Below are positions 25,863-34,014 of a DNA stretch of 64,000 nucleotides, one piece after another. The position numbers were made by a program, and so were the translations under genes. The stretch spans positions 248,001 to 312,000 of the forward strand of contig CAVPDG010000010.1 in NCBI GenBank assembly GCA_963702535.1, in the 5' to 3' direction. Each line of letters starts with the position of its first letter. Position 1 is the first letter of the stretch. The notes beneath the pieces were generated by a model that worked only from the letters and a program-made list of their open reading frames with translations, was not told the origin of the DNA and made no database searches. The DNA is from CAVPDG01 sp963702535 (GTDB lineage Bacteria; Chloroflexota; Anaerolineae; Anaerolineales; UBA4823).

Positions 25863-26942
25863 TTATAAAACCTGGCTCAGGTCGATGCCGCGGGCGGCGG
25901 CGCGCTGCTGGTACCATTCCATCTCGCCGAGGGGAGGCGCTTCGACTTCCGCTTCGGGACGGCGCACCAGACCGAGAGCGCCTTCCGGGCAGGCGGGCAC
26001 GCACACGCCGCAGCCCACGCAGCGCAAGGCGTCCACTTGAGCCACTTCCTCCAGGGAGAGGGCATCGAACTGGCAGTACTCCAGGCAATCCTCACAAGCC
26101 ATGCATAAGGCGGTATCCACCTGGTTGACGAAAGCCGAGCGAGCGACAACGTTGGCAATGCCCAGCTCTGCCATGCCGCGCAGGATGCCGCAGGAGCAGG
26201 TGCAGCAGTTGCAGATGTATGAAGCGCCCTCCTGGGTATTCGAAACCTGGTGCACCAACCCGAGGTGAGCGGCGCGCTGCAGCGTCTCCATTGCGCCTTC
26301 GCGGGTCAAGAGGCGCACGCCAGGCGCCTGGTCAAAAGCGCCCGGGCGGCGGTGCAGCACCAGGCAGACATCCAGGGGGTGGGAGCAAGCCTCGCCGAGC
26401 AGCGATTTCTGCTTGCGGCAGATGCAATCCACCACGCCCCAGGCGCCGGCCGCGGCGAGGATCTCGGCGGCGCTCTCATAAGGGCGGATCTCCATGCCGA
26501 GGCGCACACTCTCACCGATAGGGATGACACGGTGGACGGAGGGCTGGGTGCTCATCACCTGCCCAAACGCCTGGCGGTAATAATCTTCAAACAGGCGCGC
26601 CATCTCGGCATCCAGGCGGCTGAGCTGCATCTCGTAGATGCCCACCACAAAAGGCATGAGCTTAAAGCCGATACCGTCCTCCATGCGCCCGGCGGCAATC
26701 AAGCCGCGGCGCGCCATGCCCTTGAGCTGCTCGCGCAGGGCTTTGGGGTCAGCGTAGCCCAGGCGCTGGGCGATCTGCTCGGGGGACTCTAAGGTAAGGC
26801 GCAGCTGGGCTGCCAGGGCGGCTTCTTCGGGCGTGAAGAGGTGCGCCAATAATTGCAGCTCCACCCCATCTGACGTGGGAGGGAAGCCGTTGGGCAGGCT
26901 ATCCAGGCGCTGCGCCAGCGTGCGGTAGATGCTTATATCCAT
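25863..26942 (-). CDS. 4Fe-4S ferredoxin-domain protein with N-terminal winged helix
   Basis: The 359-residue protein starts MDISIYRTLAQRLDSL. Residues about 25-95 look like a winged helix (LAAQLRLTLESPEQIAQRLG, LKGMARRGLIAAG). The middle part has a cysteine cluster CICRKQKSLLGEAC and later YICNCCTCSCGILRG, which could bind an additional cluster. Near the C-terminus are two ferredoxin motifs, CMACEDCLEYCQFDAL and CVGCGVCVPACPEGAL. Proteins of this layout are common in anaerobes and are thought to pass electrons, but no partner enzyme lies nearby. The gene is divergent from the Rrf2 regulator, and the 232-bp gap between them holds the regulator's operator. Confidence 0.82.
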   Translation of the reverse strand: MDISIYRTLAQRLDSLPNGFPPTSDGVELQLLAHLFTPEEAALAAQLRLTLESPEQIAQRLGYADPKALREQLKGMARRGLIAAGRMEDGIGFKLMPFVVGIYEMQLSRLDAEMARLFEDYYRQAFGQVMSTQPSVHRVIPIGESVRLGMEIRPYESAAEILAAAGAWGVVDCICRKQKSLLGEACSHPLDVCLVLHRRPGAFDQAPGVRLLTREGAMETLQRAAHLGLVHQVSNTQEGASYICNCCTCSCGILRGMAELGIANVVARSAFVNQVDTALCMACEDCLEYCQFDALSLEEVAQVDALRCVGCGVCVPACPEGALGLVRRPEAEVEAPPLGEMEWYQQRAAARGIDLSQVL

Positions 26943-27101
26943 GGGAATACTCCTTTGGCTGATGAGCAGAGAATACAGGAAAACCAGGCGGGGTGCAAGT
27001 GATAAATGTCATGGACGCGGGACTTCATCCGAGAATCGGCGCTTGCGGATGATTTCAGCCCTTGACAGGAAAAGGAGCGGATGATATCCTATTGCTATAA
27101 T

Positions 27102-27126
27102 AAAGTCTATAATATCACTATACTTT
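27102..27126. promoter_or_regulatory. Rrf2-type operator, regulator-gene copy
   Basis: The 25-bp sequence beginning AAAGTCTATAAT and ending CTATACTTT is an imperfect palindrome. Its complement is nearly the same as the site at 27683-27707 upstream of the sulfate-binding protein gene. It lies about 50 bp before the Rrf2 start, so autoregulation is likely. Confidence 0.7.
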
Positions 27127-27174
27127 TATAAAAGATGAAAGGCTGCGGAGAACGCCGCTGAAACAGATACAACC

Positions 27175-27639
27175 ATGCGACTTTCGAAACGGGGTGAATA
27201 CGGGCTGCGAGCCATGATCGACCTGGCGACCTGGGATCATGGCAACGGCGCGGTGCAGATCAAAGACATCGCCGAGCGAGAGCAGATCCCGGCGAAATTC
27301 CTGGAGCAAATCCTACTCACGCTCAAGAACGCCGGCTTGCTGCACAGCAAGATGGGCAGCGGTGGCGGATATTACCTTGCCAAGCCGGCAGAGCAGATCA
27401 GCCTGGGGCACATCATCCGCATCCTGGACGGACCGCTGGCGCCGATACGCTGCGTGAGCCAGATGGCTTACGAGCCGTGCGGCTGCCCGGACGAGGAGAC
27501 CTGCGGGCTGCGGCTGGTGATGCTGGATGTGCGCAACGCCATCGCCGGCATCCTGGACAGCACCACATTGGCAGATGTTGCCCGGCGCGTCGAAAGCGTG
27601 AGGACTGAACTGGAGAGCCGCGAGAACTTAGAGAGATGA
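27175..27639 (+). CDS. Rrf2-family transcriptional regulator
   Basis: The 154-residue product has the Rrf2 winged helix at 1-65 (MRLSKRGEYGLRAMIDLA, IPAKFLEQILLTLKNAGLL) and the glycine-rich wing MGSGGGYYLAKP. Three cysteines lie at about 87-110 (LAPIRCVSQM, EPCGCPDEETCGL), as in members that bind an iron-sulfur cluster or a partner such as CysK. It is upstream of a sulfate ABC transporter and the two promoters share an operator, so it probably controls sulfur uptake, like CymR or IscR-type regulators. The signal (cluster state or O-acetylserine) is not evident. It could also affect the divergent iron-sulfur protein gene. Confidence 0.9.
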   Translation: MRLSKRGEYGLRAMIDLATWDHGNGAVQIKDIAEREQIPAKFLEQILLTLKNAGLLHSKMGSGGGYYLAKPAEQISLGHIIRILDGPLAPIRCVSQMAYEPCGCPDEETCGLRLVMLDVRNAIAGILDSTTLADVARRVESVRTELESRENLER

Positions 27640-27674
27640 AGAACCCCGATCCTGTCGGCTAAGGTGATCTTTTT

Positions 27675-27703
27675 TTGCCAATAAAGTATACTTGCATTAT
27701 AGA
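27675..27703 (+). promoter_or_regulatory. Promoter of the sulfate-binding protein gene
   Basis: TTGCCA (27675-27680), a 17-bp spacer and TATAGA (27698-27703) form a plausible promoter. The operator at 27683-27707 covers the spacer and the -10, which fits repression. Confidence 0.6.
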
Positions 27704-27707
27704 CTTT
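27683..27707. promoter_or_regulatory. Rrf2-type operator, sulfate-transport copy
   Basis: AAAGTATACTTG...ATAGACTTT (25 bp) is the inverted counterpart of the site at 27102-27126, matching it in most positions. It overlaps the promoter of the binding-protein gene. Confidence 0.7.
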
Positions 27708-27742
27708 ATAAACAATAAACTCGATCCAAAAGGAGACCAAAC

Positions 27743-28813
27743 ATGAAAACCAAGCACATGCAGCATCTCTGGAAAGCCGTACTCTTGATCATCCTGGTCA
27801 GCGTGCTTACAGCCTGTGGTGGGCAGGCAACCGGCGCCCCAGCCGAGCCAGGGGGCGAGCAGGTGAAACTGATCCTGGGCGCTTACACCACGCCGCGCGA
27901 GGCGTACCAGGAGCTGATCCCCATCTTCCAAAAGCAATGGAAGGAAAAGACCGGGCAGGAGGTGGTCTTCGAGGAGTCTTACCTGGGGTCGGGGGCGCAG
28001 TCTCGCGCCATCATAGAAGGCTTCGAAGCCGATGTGGCGGCGCTCTCGCTGGAAGCAGACATCAACCGCATCCAGAAAGCCGGATTGATCACGCAGGACT
28101 GGAAAAGCGGACCGTACAAAGGCATGGTCAGCGACTCGATCGTATCCTTTGCCGTACGCCCGGGTAACCCGAAGGGCATCCACGATTGGGCGGACCTGGC
28201 GCAGCCGGGGCTGGAGATCCTGACGCCCAACCCGAAGACGAGCGGGGGTGCGATGTGGAACGTGCTGGCGCTGTACGGCGCAGCCAAACGCGGCTTCGTC
28301 GAGGGCGTCGCCAAAGACGATGACGCCGCAGCGCAGGATTTCTTACTGAAAGTGCTCAACAACGTCACGGTGCTGGATAAAGGAGCGCGTGAGAGCATCA
28401 CCAACTACGAGAAAGGCGTGGGCGACGTAGCCATCACCTACGAGAACGAGGTGCTGGTGGGACAGCAGAGCGGGCAGGATTACGAGCTGGTGATCCCGCG
28501 CTCGACGATCCTGATCGAGAACCCGGTTGCCGTGATCGACGCGTATGCGGATAAGCACGGGACGCGTGACGTGGCTGAGGCGTTCGTCGCCTTCCTGTCC
28601 ACCGCAGAAGCGCAGGAGATTTTTGCCAAATTCGGCTTGCGCTCGGTCGATCCAGAAGTTGCCAAAGCGACCGCCAGCGAGTACCCGGCTGTGGAGGACC
28701 TCTTCACCATCGACTATTTTGGCGGCTGGGAAAAAGCCACCCCGGAGTTCTTCGGCGATAACGGAATTTTCTACCAGACGATCGCCAAGGTATCTCGCCT
28801 GAACAACCCGTAA
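27743..28813 (+). CDS. sbp: Sulfate/thiosulfate-binding lipoprotein
   Basis: The 356-residue product has a lipoprotein signal (MQHLWKAVLLIILVSV, lipobox LTAC). The mature part matches Sbp/CysP: LGAYTTPREAYQEL, EESYLGSGAQSRAI, VAALSLEADINRI, VRPGNPKGIHDWADLA, TPNPKTSGGAMWNVLA and GVGDVAITYENEV. These are the ligand-binding loops of sulfate receptors. It captures sulfate outside the membrane and passes it to the permeases encoded downstream. AGGAG precedes the ATG. A terminator follows its stop, so it can be made in excess over the ATPase and permeases, as is common for binding proteins. Confidence 0.93.
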   Translation: MKTKHMQHLWKAVLLIILVSVLTACGGQATGAPAEPGGEQVKLILGAYTTPREAYQELIPIFQKQWKEKTGQEVVFEESYLGSGAQSRAIIEGFEADVAALSLEADINRIQKAGLITQDWKSGPYKGMVSDSIVSFAVRPGNPKGIHDWADLAQPGLEILTPNPKTSGGAMWNVLALYGAAKRGFVEGVAKDDDAAAQDFLLKVLNNVTVLDKGARESITNYEKGVGDVAITYENEVLVGQQSGQDYELVIPRSTILIENPVAVIDAYADKHGTRDVAEAFVAFLSTAEAQEIFAKFGLRSVDPEVAKATASEYPAVEDLFTIDYFGGWEKATPEFFGDNGIFYQTIAKVSRLNNP

Positions 28814-28825
28814 TCCAGCAGCGTG

Positions 28826-28868
28826 AACGGGCGCTATCGGGCATAGAGAGTCCGAAAGCGCCCGTTTG
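28826..28868 (+). terminator. Terminator after sbp
   Basis: AACGGGCGCT (28826-28835) pairs with AGCGCCCGTT (28857-28866), followed by TTGCC. The T run is short, so termination may be partial. Confidence 0.6.
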
Positions 28869-28919
28869 CCGCGTAAAGGCTGAAGACTATACTATCCAGC
28901 CAGGTTAAGATAAAATCCA

Positions 28920-29006
28920 GGGGCAACGATGCACGCGCCCCGCATCGTCCTATCTGCGCCTGTGAACCTGGTCAGATAGCAGCTCGCTAAAATTCTGCGG
29001 CGAGCA
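28920..29006 (+). ncRNA. Candidate structured RNA: three consecutive hairpins in the cysA leader
   Basis: Three perfect stems follow one another: ACGATGC/GCATCGT (28926-28932, 28942-28948), CTATCTG/CAGATAG (28950-28956, 28973-28979) and GCTCGC/GCGAGC (28982-28987, 29000-29005). TAAAAT at 28911-28916 would start a transcript at about 28922. The text CCCGCATCG...CTGTGAACCTGGTCAG resembles the 5' half of bacterial SRP RNA, but the GGAA loop and 3' strand are absent. It may be a leader regulating cysA or a degenerate SRP RNA gene. Confidence 0.4.
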
Positions 29007-29054
29007 GAAGCAAACACTTTCCCCGTTACACCCAAGCACGGGAGAGCCGATCTT

Positions 29055-30983
29055 ATGTCGATCATCCTCGAGCAACTGACCAAACGCTACGACGGACACC
29101 CGGTCGTTAATAACGTTTCGCTAGAAGTGAGCGACGGCGAGTTCTTCGTCCTGCTCGGCTCGAGCGGCAGCGGAAAGACCACCATCTTGAGCCTGATCGC
29201 CGGCTTGACAGGGGTGGATCGCGGGCGGGTGCTGCTGCACGGGCGGGATGTGACTTACTTGCCGACGCAACAGCGCCGGGTGGGGTTCGTCTTCCAGAAC
29301 TACGCCCTGTTCCAGTACATGACGGTGGCGGAGAACGTGGAGTTCGGGCTGAGCATCCGCAAAACGCCCGCCGCCGAGCGCCGCCAACGCCGCGACGAGC
29401 TGCTCGACCTGGTAGGACTGGCAGGGTTGGGCAACCGCATGCCCAAGCAGCTCTCGGGCGGGCAGCAGCAGCGCGTTGCCCTGGCGCGCGCCCTGGCTTA
29501 CCAGCCGGAAGTACTGCTGCTGGACGAGCCACTGGGCGCGCTGGACGCAAAAATCCGGGTGGAGCTACGCCGCACGCTGAGAGCCATCCAGAGCAAGCTG
29601 GGCATCGCCACCATCCTGGTGACTCACGACCAGGAAGAAGCCTTCGACCTGGCAGACCGCATCGGCGTGATGAGCTTCGGGCGCCTGCTGGAAGTAGGCA
29701 CCCCGCAGGAGCTGTACCAAAAACCGCAGACCGAGTTCGTGGCGTCCTTCCTGGGGTCTGGAAACCTGCTGCTGGGCAAGATCACGCAGAAGGGCGTATC
29801 GGTAGGACCGGTGCAATTCCCGTTCACGCAGGAAAACCAGGTGCAAAACGAAGGGAGGGTGCAGGTGCTCTTCAGACCGGAGGACGTCGCCCTGGCGCCC
29901 GATGCCGGATCGCTGGACTGCCCGATCCTGGGAGAGGCGGTGGTGGAAGAAGTTTCCTTCGCCGGCTCGGTGGAAAGGCTGCGCCTGCGGCTGCCGCCCA
30001 TCCCCGGCGTGCGCCCGATCTCACCGCCGGTCGCCTTCGGCAGCAGCTCGATCCTGGTAGAAGCGACGCGGCTGCCCGAACAGACCAGCCGCCTGCCACT
30101 CCAGCCCGGCTCAAAGACCTGGCTGGGGGTGCACCGCATTCACACGCTGGAACACCCCGGCTTAAGTTTCCTGATCGTCACGGATGGCTCGCGGCGGGCG
30201 GAGGATGCTGTGGCGCTGGGCGGGCAGATCGCCCGGCTGGCGCACGCCCGTGTCACGCTGATCGGCTGCGGCTTGAAAGAGGAAGCGCTGCAAGCGCACC
30301 TGCAAGAGGCGCGCAAGCAGCTCGGCAGCGGGCTGGCGGCGCTGGACGTGCAGACCTCGCACGACGAACCCGCCCAAGCGGTGGTGCGAGCAGTGGAGCA
30401 GCAGCCGTACGACCTGCTTGTGCTGGGCTACGACCACGAGCAAGACACCTCACTGGCAGAAAACATCCTGCAGGTGGGCGAGCATCACCTGCTGCTGGCA
30501 CCTTGCGCGCAGCAGGCGCCGACCCAGGCGCTGATCTGCGTCGCCAGCGGAGAGCCGGGCAAGGACGACGTGCTCTTCGCCGGGCGGCTGGTGCGCCACC
30601 TGGGCGCGGACGCGACGCTGCTTTCGGTGCTGGGGGCTGCCAACAAAGATCCAGACCTGCTGCGGCGGACGGAGCGTTTCCTGGAAGGCGGCGTGCAGTC
30701 GCTCTCGCTGCTGGGTGTGCCCGCCAAAACGACCATCCGCAACGGCGCGGTAGCCGAAGAGATCCTGGACGAAGTAAAAACAGGGGGATACGATCTGCTG
30801 GTGCTGGGCGTGCCACTCACGAAATCGAGCGGGAAGGTATCGCTTTCCGGCGCAATTGAGCAGATTCTGAAGGGCGTCAACGACCGCGCCATCCTGGTGG
30901 TGCGCTCGCACTTCATGGGCGCCCGGACGTACCCGATCCTGGCTGGCGAGCGCGAAACGGAGTTCCCCGAGAGCGGGCGCTAA
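29055..30983 (+). CDS. cysA: Sulfate ABC transporter ATPase fused to two universal-stress-like domains
   Basis: Residues 1-235 form the ATPase: Walker A GSSGSGKTT near 36, Q-loop FVFQNYALF, signature LSGGQQQRVALARAL, Walker B LLLDEPLGALD and H-loop LVTHDQEEAFDLAD. Residues about 240-370 are the TOBE-like regulatory domain. The rest, about 270 residues, is unusual: two UspA-like units begin LSFLIVTDGSRRAEDA (about 378) and TQALICVASGEPGKDD (about 498). Each ends in a DLLVLGYDHEQD or DLLVLGVPLTKS strand-turn. A normal CysA has about 350 residues; this has 642. The fusion may bind ATP or sense energy or stress. cysT follows after 3 bp. Confidence 0.9.
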   Translation: MSIILEQLTKRYDGHPVVNNVSLEVSDGEFFVLLGSSGSGKTTILSLIAGLTGVDRGRVLLHGRDVTYLPTQQRRVGFVFQNYALFQYMTVAENVEFGLSIRKTPAAERRQRRDELLDLVGLAGLGNRMPKQLSGGQQQRVALARALAYQPEVLLLDEPLGALDAKIRVELRRTLRAIQSKLGIATILVTHDQEEAFDLADRIGVMSFGRLLEVGTPQELYQKPQTEFVASFLGSGNLLLGKITQKGVSVGPVQFPFTQENQVQNEGRVQVLFRPEDVALAPDAGSLDCPILGEAVVEEVSFAGSVERLRLRLPPIPGVRPISPPVAFGSSSILVEATRLPEQTSRLPLQPGSKTWLGVHRIHTLEHPGLSFLIVTDGSRRAEDAVALGGQIARLAHARVTLIGCGLKEEALQAHLQEARKQLGSGLAALDVQTSHDEPAQAVVRAVEQQPYDLLVLGYDHEQDTSLAENILQVGEHHLLLAPCAQQAPTQALICVASGEPGKDDVLFAGRLVRHLGADATLLSVLGAANKDPDLLRRTERFLEGGVQSLSLLGVPAKTTIRNGAVAEEILDEVKTGGYDLLVLGVPLTKSSGKVSLSGAIEQILKGVNDRAILVVRSHFMGARTYPILAGERETEFPESGR

Positions 30984-30986
30984 AAA

Positions 30987-31858
30987 ATGAGTGCGATCGA
31001 GCTGAGCCAGCAACCACAAAAAAAGAGGCGCGGGAGGCGCGGCGCGCCCCCCTGCCCTGGGGACGTTGGGGGCTACGCCTGATCGCCATCAGCTACCTGG
31101 CGGTGATGCTGATCATCCCGCTGGCGGTGATCTTGCAGGATGGCTTGCGCGAGGGTCTGACCGGGCTATGGCAGCAAGTGACCTCGCCTGTCGCCTGGAG
31201 CGCCTTGAAGCTGACGCTGTGGACCTCAGCGGTGATGACGGCGATCAACACCGTGATGGGCACGCTGACCGCCTATGTGCTGGTGCGCTACCATTTTCCG
31301 GGAAAATCGCTGCTCAACAGCATTATCGACGTGCCGCTGGCAATCCCCACGCTGGTGACCGGAGTGATGCTTGTGGTACTCTTCGGACCGCAACAGGCGT
31401 TGGGGGCGTGGCTGAAGGAGCAGTTCAACTTCTCGATCATCTTCGCCCCGCCGGGGATCATCCTTGCCCTGCTCTTCATCACCTTTCCCTTCGTGGTGCG
31501 GGTGGTGCAGCCGGTGCTGATCGACCTGGATAAAGCCCAGGAAGACGCCGCCACCACGCTGGGCGCCCGAGGATGGACGATCTTCCGGCGCATCACCCTG
31601 CCGCCGCTGCTGCTGCCCCTGGCGTCTGGCGCACTGCTCAGCTTTGCACGAGCGATCGGCGAGTTCGGGGCGATCGTCATCGTAGCGGGCAATATCCCGT
31701 ACTACTCGCAAACGGCAGCGGTGTACGTGCTGGGAGAGGTGGAGTCTGAGAACCGGTTAGGCGCCAGCGCGGTGTCGATCGTGATGGTGGGAATTGCCTT
31801 GAGCCTGATCCTGCTCGTTGGCTGGTTGCAGGGGCGCAACCGCAAGGAGAAAGCATGA
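30987..31858 (+). CDS. cysT: Sulfate ABC transporter permease CysT, frameshifted near its start
   Basis: The start at 30987 (MSAIELSQQPQKKRRGRRG) leads into a basic cytoplasmic tail. A single-base shift in a C run near 31050 moves to the frame WGRWGLRLIAISYLAVML. About six membrane helices follow. The permease EAA loop is DKAQEDAATTLGARGWTIF followed by RITLPPLLLP. The sequence FARAIGEFGAIVIVAGNIP is typical of CysT/CysU. Repaired length is about 290 residues. It overlaps the next permease gene by 4 bp (ATGA), so translation is coupled. Confidence 0.9.
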
Positions 31859-32685
31859 GCGTCGCCAAGCCGGTATCGCGGGGAACGGTTTGGATCCGCC
31901 GCGCCCTGATCGCCGCCGTGCTGATCTACGTTAGCGTGTTGATCCTGGCACCGATCGCCTCGCTGTTGGCGGGCGCATTCAAGGAGGGGCTGGGCGCCAT
32001 TCTGAAAGCGCTGAGCCAACCGGACGTGCTGGCGGCGTTCTGGTTGACGATAAAAATCAGCCTGGTGGTGGTGCTGGTGCAAACCGTGTTCGGCACCATC
32101 GTCGCCTGGGTGCTGGTGCGCGACCGCTTCGCAGGAAGAGCGCTGCTCAACGCGCTGATCGATGTGCCCTTTGCCATCTCACCGGTGGTGGTGGGCTATA
32201 TGCTGCTGCTGCTCTTTGGGCGCACAGGACTGCTGGCGCCGCTGCTGAACGTCCTGAACATCCGGGTGGCGTTTGCTGTGCCGGGGATGGCGCTGGCGAC
32301 GTTGTTCGTCACCCTGCCGTTCATGATCCGCGAGCTGATCCCCATGCTGGAGGCGTTCGGCGTGCAGCAGGAACAGGCTGCGGCGACGATGGGCGCCAGT
32401 AGCTGGCAGATCTTCTGGCGGGTGACGCTGCCCGCCCTGCGCTGGGGGATGATCTACGGCATCACGCTCACCTTCGCGCGCGCCCTGGGCGAGTTCGGCG
32501 CGGTGCTCGTGGTGGGCGGCGGCGTGAAGGGGCGCACGGAGACAGCAACACTTTACATTTACCGGGCGCTCGACGAGCGGCAGTACGTGGGGGCGTACAG
32601 CGCTGCCATCGTCTTAGGGCTGCTCTCGCTGGCGCTGGTGATCGGCACCGACATCATCCGCCGCCGGGAGAGCCGCAATACCTGA
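31855..32685 (+). CDS. cysW: Sulfate ABC transporter permease CysW
   Basis: The 276-residue product has six membrane helices. The EAA loop is GVQQEQAAATMGASSWQIF followed by RVTLPALRWG. The motif FARALGEFGAVLVVGGGVKG and the following ETATLYIYRALDE are typical of CysW. It pairs with CysT to form the membrane pore for sulfate. Its start overlaps the CysT stop by 4 bp. Confidence 0.93.
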   Translation: MSVAKPVSRGTVWIRRALIAAVLIYVSVLILAPIASLLAGAFKEGLGAILKALSQPDVLAAFWLTIKISLVVVLVQTVFGTIVAWVLVRDRFAGRALLNALIDVPFAISPVVVGYMLLLLFGRTGLLAPLLNVLNIRVAFAVPGMALATLFVTLPFMIRELIPMLEAFGVQQEQAAATMGASSWQIFWRVTLPALRWGMIYGITLTFARALGEFGAVLVVGGGVKGRTETATLYIYRALDERQYVGAYSAAIVLGLLSLALVIGTDIIRRRESRNT

Positions 32686-32691
32686 CCCAGC

Positions 32692-34014
32692 ATGAACAGG
32701 CAGCGGTGGGTCTGGTTTCTGGCGCTGTTGCTCGCCTGGCTGAGCGGACTGCTGAACATGCCGGCGGCAGCACAGAATGCGGCGCCGCTGGTGATAGAAA
32801 TTACCGCCGATGGCGCGCTCACGCCGTCGATGGGGGAATATTTAAAACGCGGCATCCACCTGGCGGAGCGAGAAAACGCCGAGCTATTGATCTTCAAGCT
32901 GAACACACCGGGCGGCAGTATCGACCTGATGCAAGATATGGTCGAGAGCATCCGCGCCAGCAGCGTGCCGGTGGTGGTGTACATCGCCCCGCGCGGGGCG
33001 ATGGCGGGCAGCGCGGGGACGATGATCACCCTGGCGGGGCACGCCTCCGCCATGGCGCCTGAAACCACCATCGGCGCAGCCAGCCCGGTGGGTCCACAAG
33101 GCGAGGACCTGGGCGAGACCCTGGAAGCCAAGGAAAAGAACATCCTCAAAGCCACGGTGCGCTCTCTCGCCGAGGGGCGAAGCCCGGAAGCGGTGAGCCT
33201 GGCGGAAAGCGCCGTCGAGAGCGCGGCAGCGGCTTCAGCAAGCGAGGCGCTGCAGGTTGGGCTGGTGGATTTTATAGCCGAAGACGAGGCAGACCTGCTG
33301 CAGCAACTGGATGGTTTTACCGTCCAGCTTCAGAACGGCGAGCGCACGCTGGAGACCAGCGGGGCAACCATCACCCAGGTACAGCCTTCATTAATCGAGC
33401 AATTGCTATCCATCCTGACCAATCCCAACATCGTCTTCCTGCTACTCACCATCGGGGTGCAGGCGATCATCATCGAGCTCTCCAGCCCAGGTGGATGGGT
33501 AGCCGGCTTCATCGGGGCGGTCTGCCTGGCGCTGGCGGCTTACGGGCTGGGCGTGCTTACGGTGAACTGGTTCGGGTTGGTGTTCCTGGCGATCGCCTTT
33601 GCGCTCTTCATCCTGGATATCAAAGCGCCAACCCACGGGGCATTGACCGCGGCGGGAGTGGCATCGCTGATCGTGGGCTCGCTGGTGCTGTTCAACTCGC
33701 CAGCCAGCCCTTCTTTCCAGCGCGTTTCGGTGCCGCTCGTGGTATTGACCTCCGTCTTCACCGGTGGGATCTTCTTCACCTTCCTGCTCTTTGCTGTGCG
33801 CGCCCAAAAAACTCCGATACGCACGGGCGTGGAGAGCATCCTGGGAAGAGTGGGCACGGTGCGGGACGCGCTGGCGCCGGTGGGAACCGTGCAGCTCGGG
33901 GGAGAGCTGTGGACGGCTCAGGTAGTGGAGGGGGAAGAAGCTCTGCAAGCCGGGGAGCGGGTGGAAGTGGTGCGCCTGGAAGGCAACCGGCTGTTGGTGC
34001 GCAAAGCCGGTTAA
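32692..34014 (+). CDS. NfeD-type membrane-bound serine protease (ClpP class)
   Basis: The 440-residue product has a signal or anchor helix (residues 5-22, VWFLALLLAWLSGLL). A ClpP-like domain follows at about 30-210: LLIFKLNTPGGSIDLM, then APRGAMAGSAGTMITLAGH, which holds the nucleophile Ser. Four membrane helices lie at about 235-350 and a C-terminal OB-fold NfeD domain at about 375-440 (GVESILGRVGTVRDAL). This is the long form of NfeD, thought to cut stomatin-type proteins. No stomatin gene follows. It begins 6 bp after cysW and is probably read through from the sulfate operon, though a functional link is not expected. Confidence 0.9.
   Translation: MNRQRWVWFLALLLAWLSGLLNMPAAAQNAAPLVIEITADGALTPSMGEYLKRGIHLAERENAELLIFKLNTPGGSIDLMQDMVESIRASSVPVVVYIAPRGAMAGSAGTMITLAGHASAMAPETTIGAASPVGPQGEDLGETLEAKEKNILKATVRSLAEGRSPEAVSLAESAVESAAAASASEALQVGLVDFIAEDEADLLQQLDGFTVQLQNGERTLETSGATITQVQPSLIEQLLSILTNPNIVFLLLTIGVQAIIIELSSPGGWVAGFIGAVCLALAAYGLGVLTVNWFGLVFLAIAFALFILDIKAPTHGALTAAGVASLIVGSLVLFNSPASPSFQRVSVPLVVLTSVFTGGIFFTFLLFAVRAQKTPIRTGVESILGRVGTVRDALAPVGTVQLGGELWTAQVVEGEEALQAGERVEVVRLEGNRLLVRKAG

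Noticed and set aside
28920..29006. Calling this a standard SRP (4.5S) RNA gene
   Set aside because: Only the 5' strand resembles SRP RNA; the GGAA loop and the pairing 3' strand are absent and the local sequence folds into separate hairpins.
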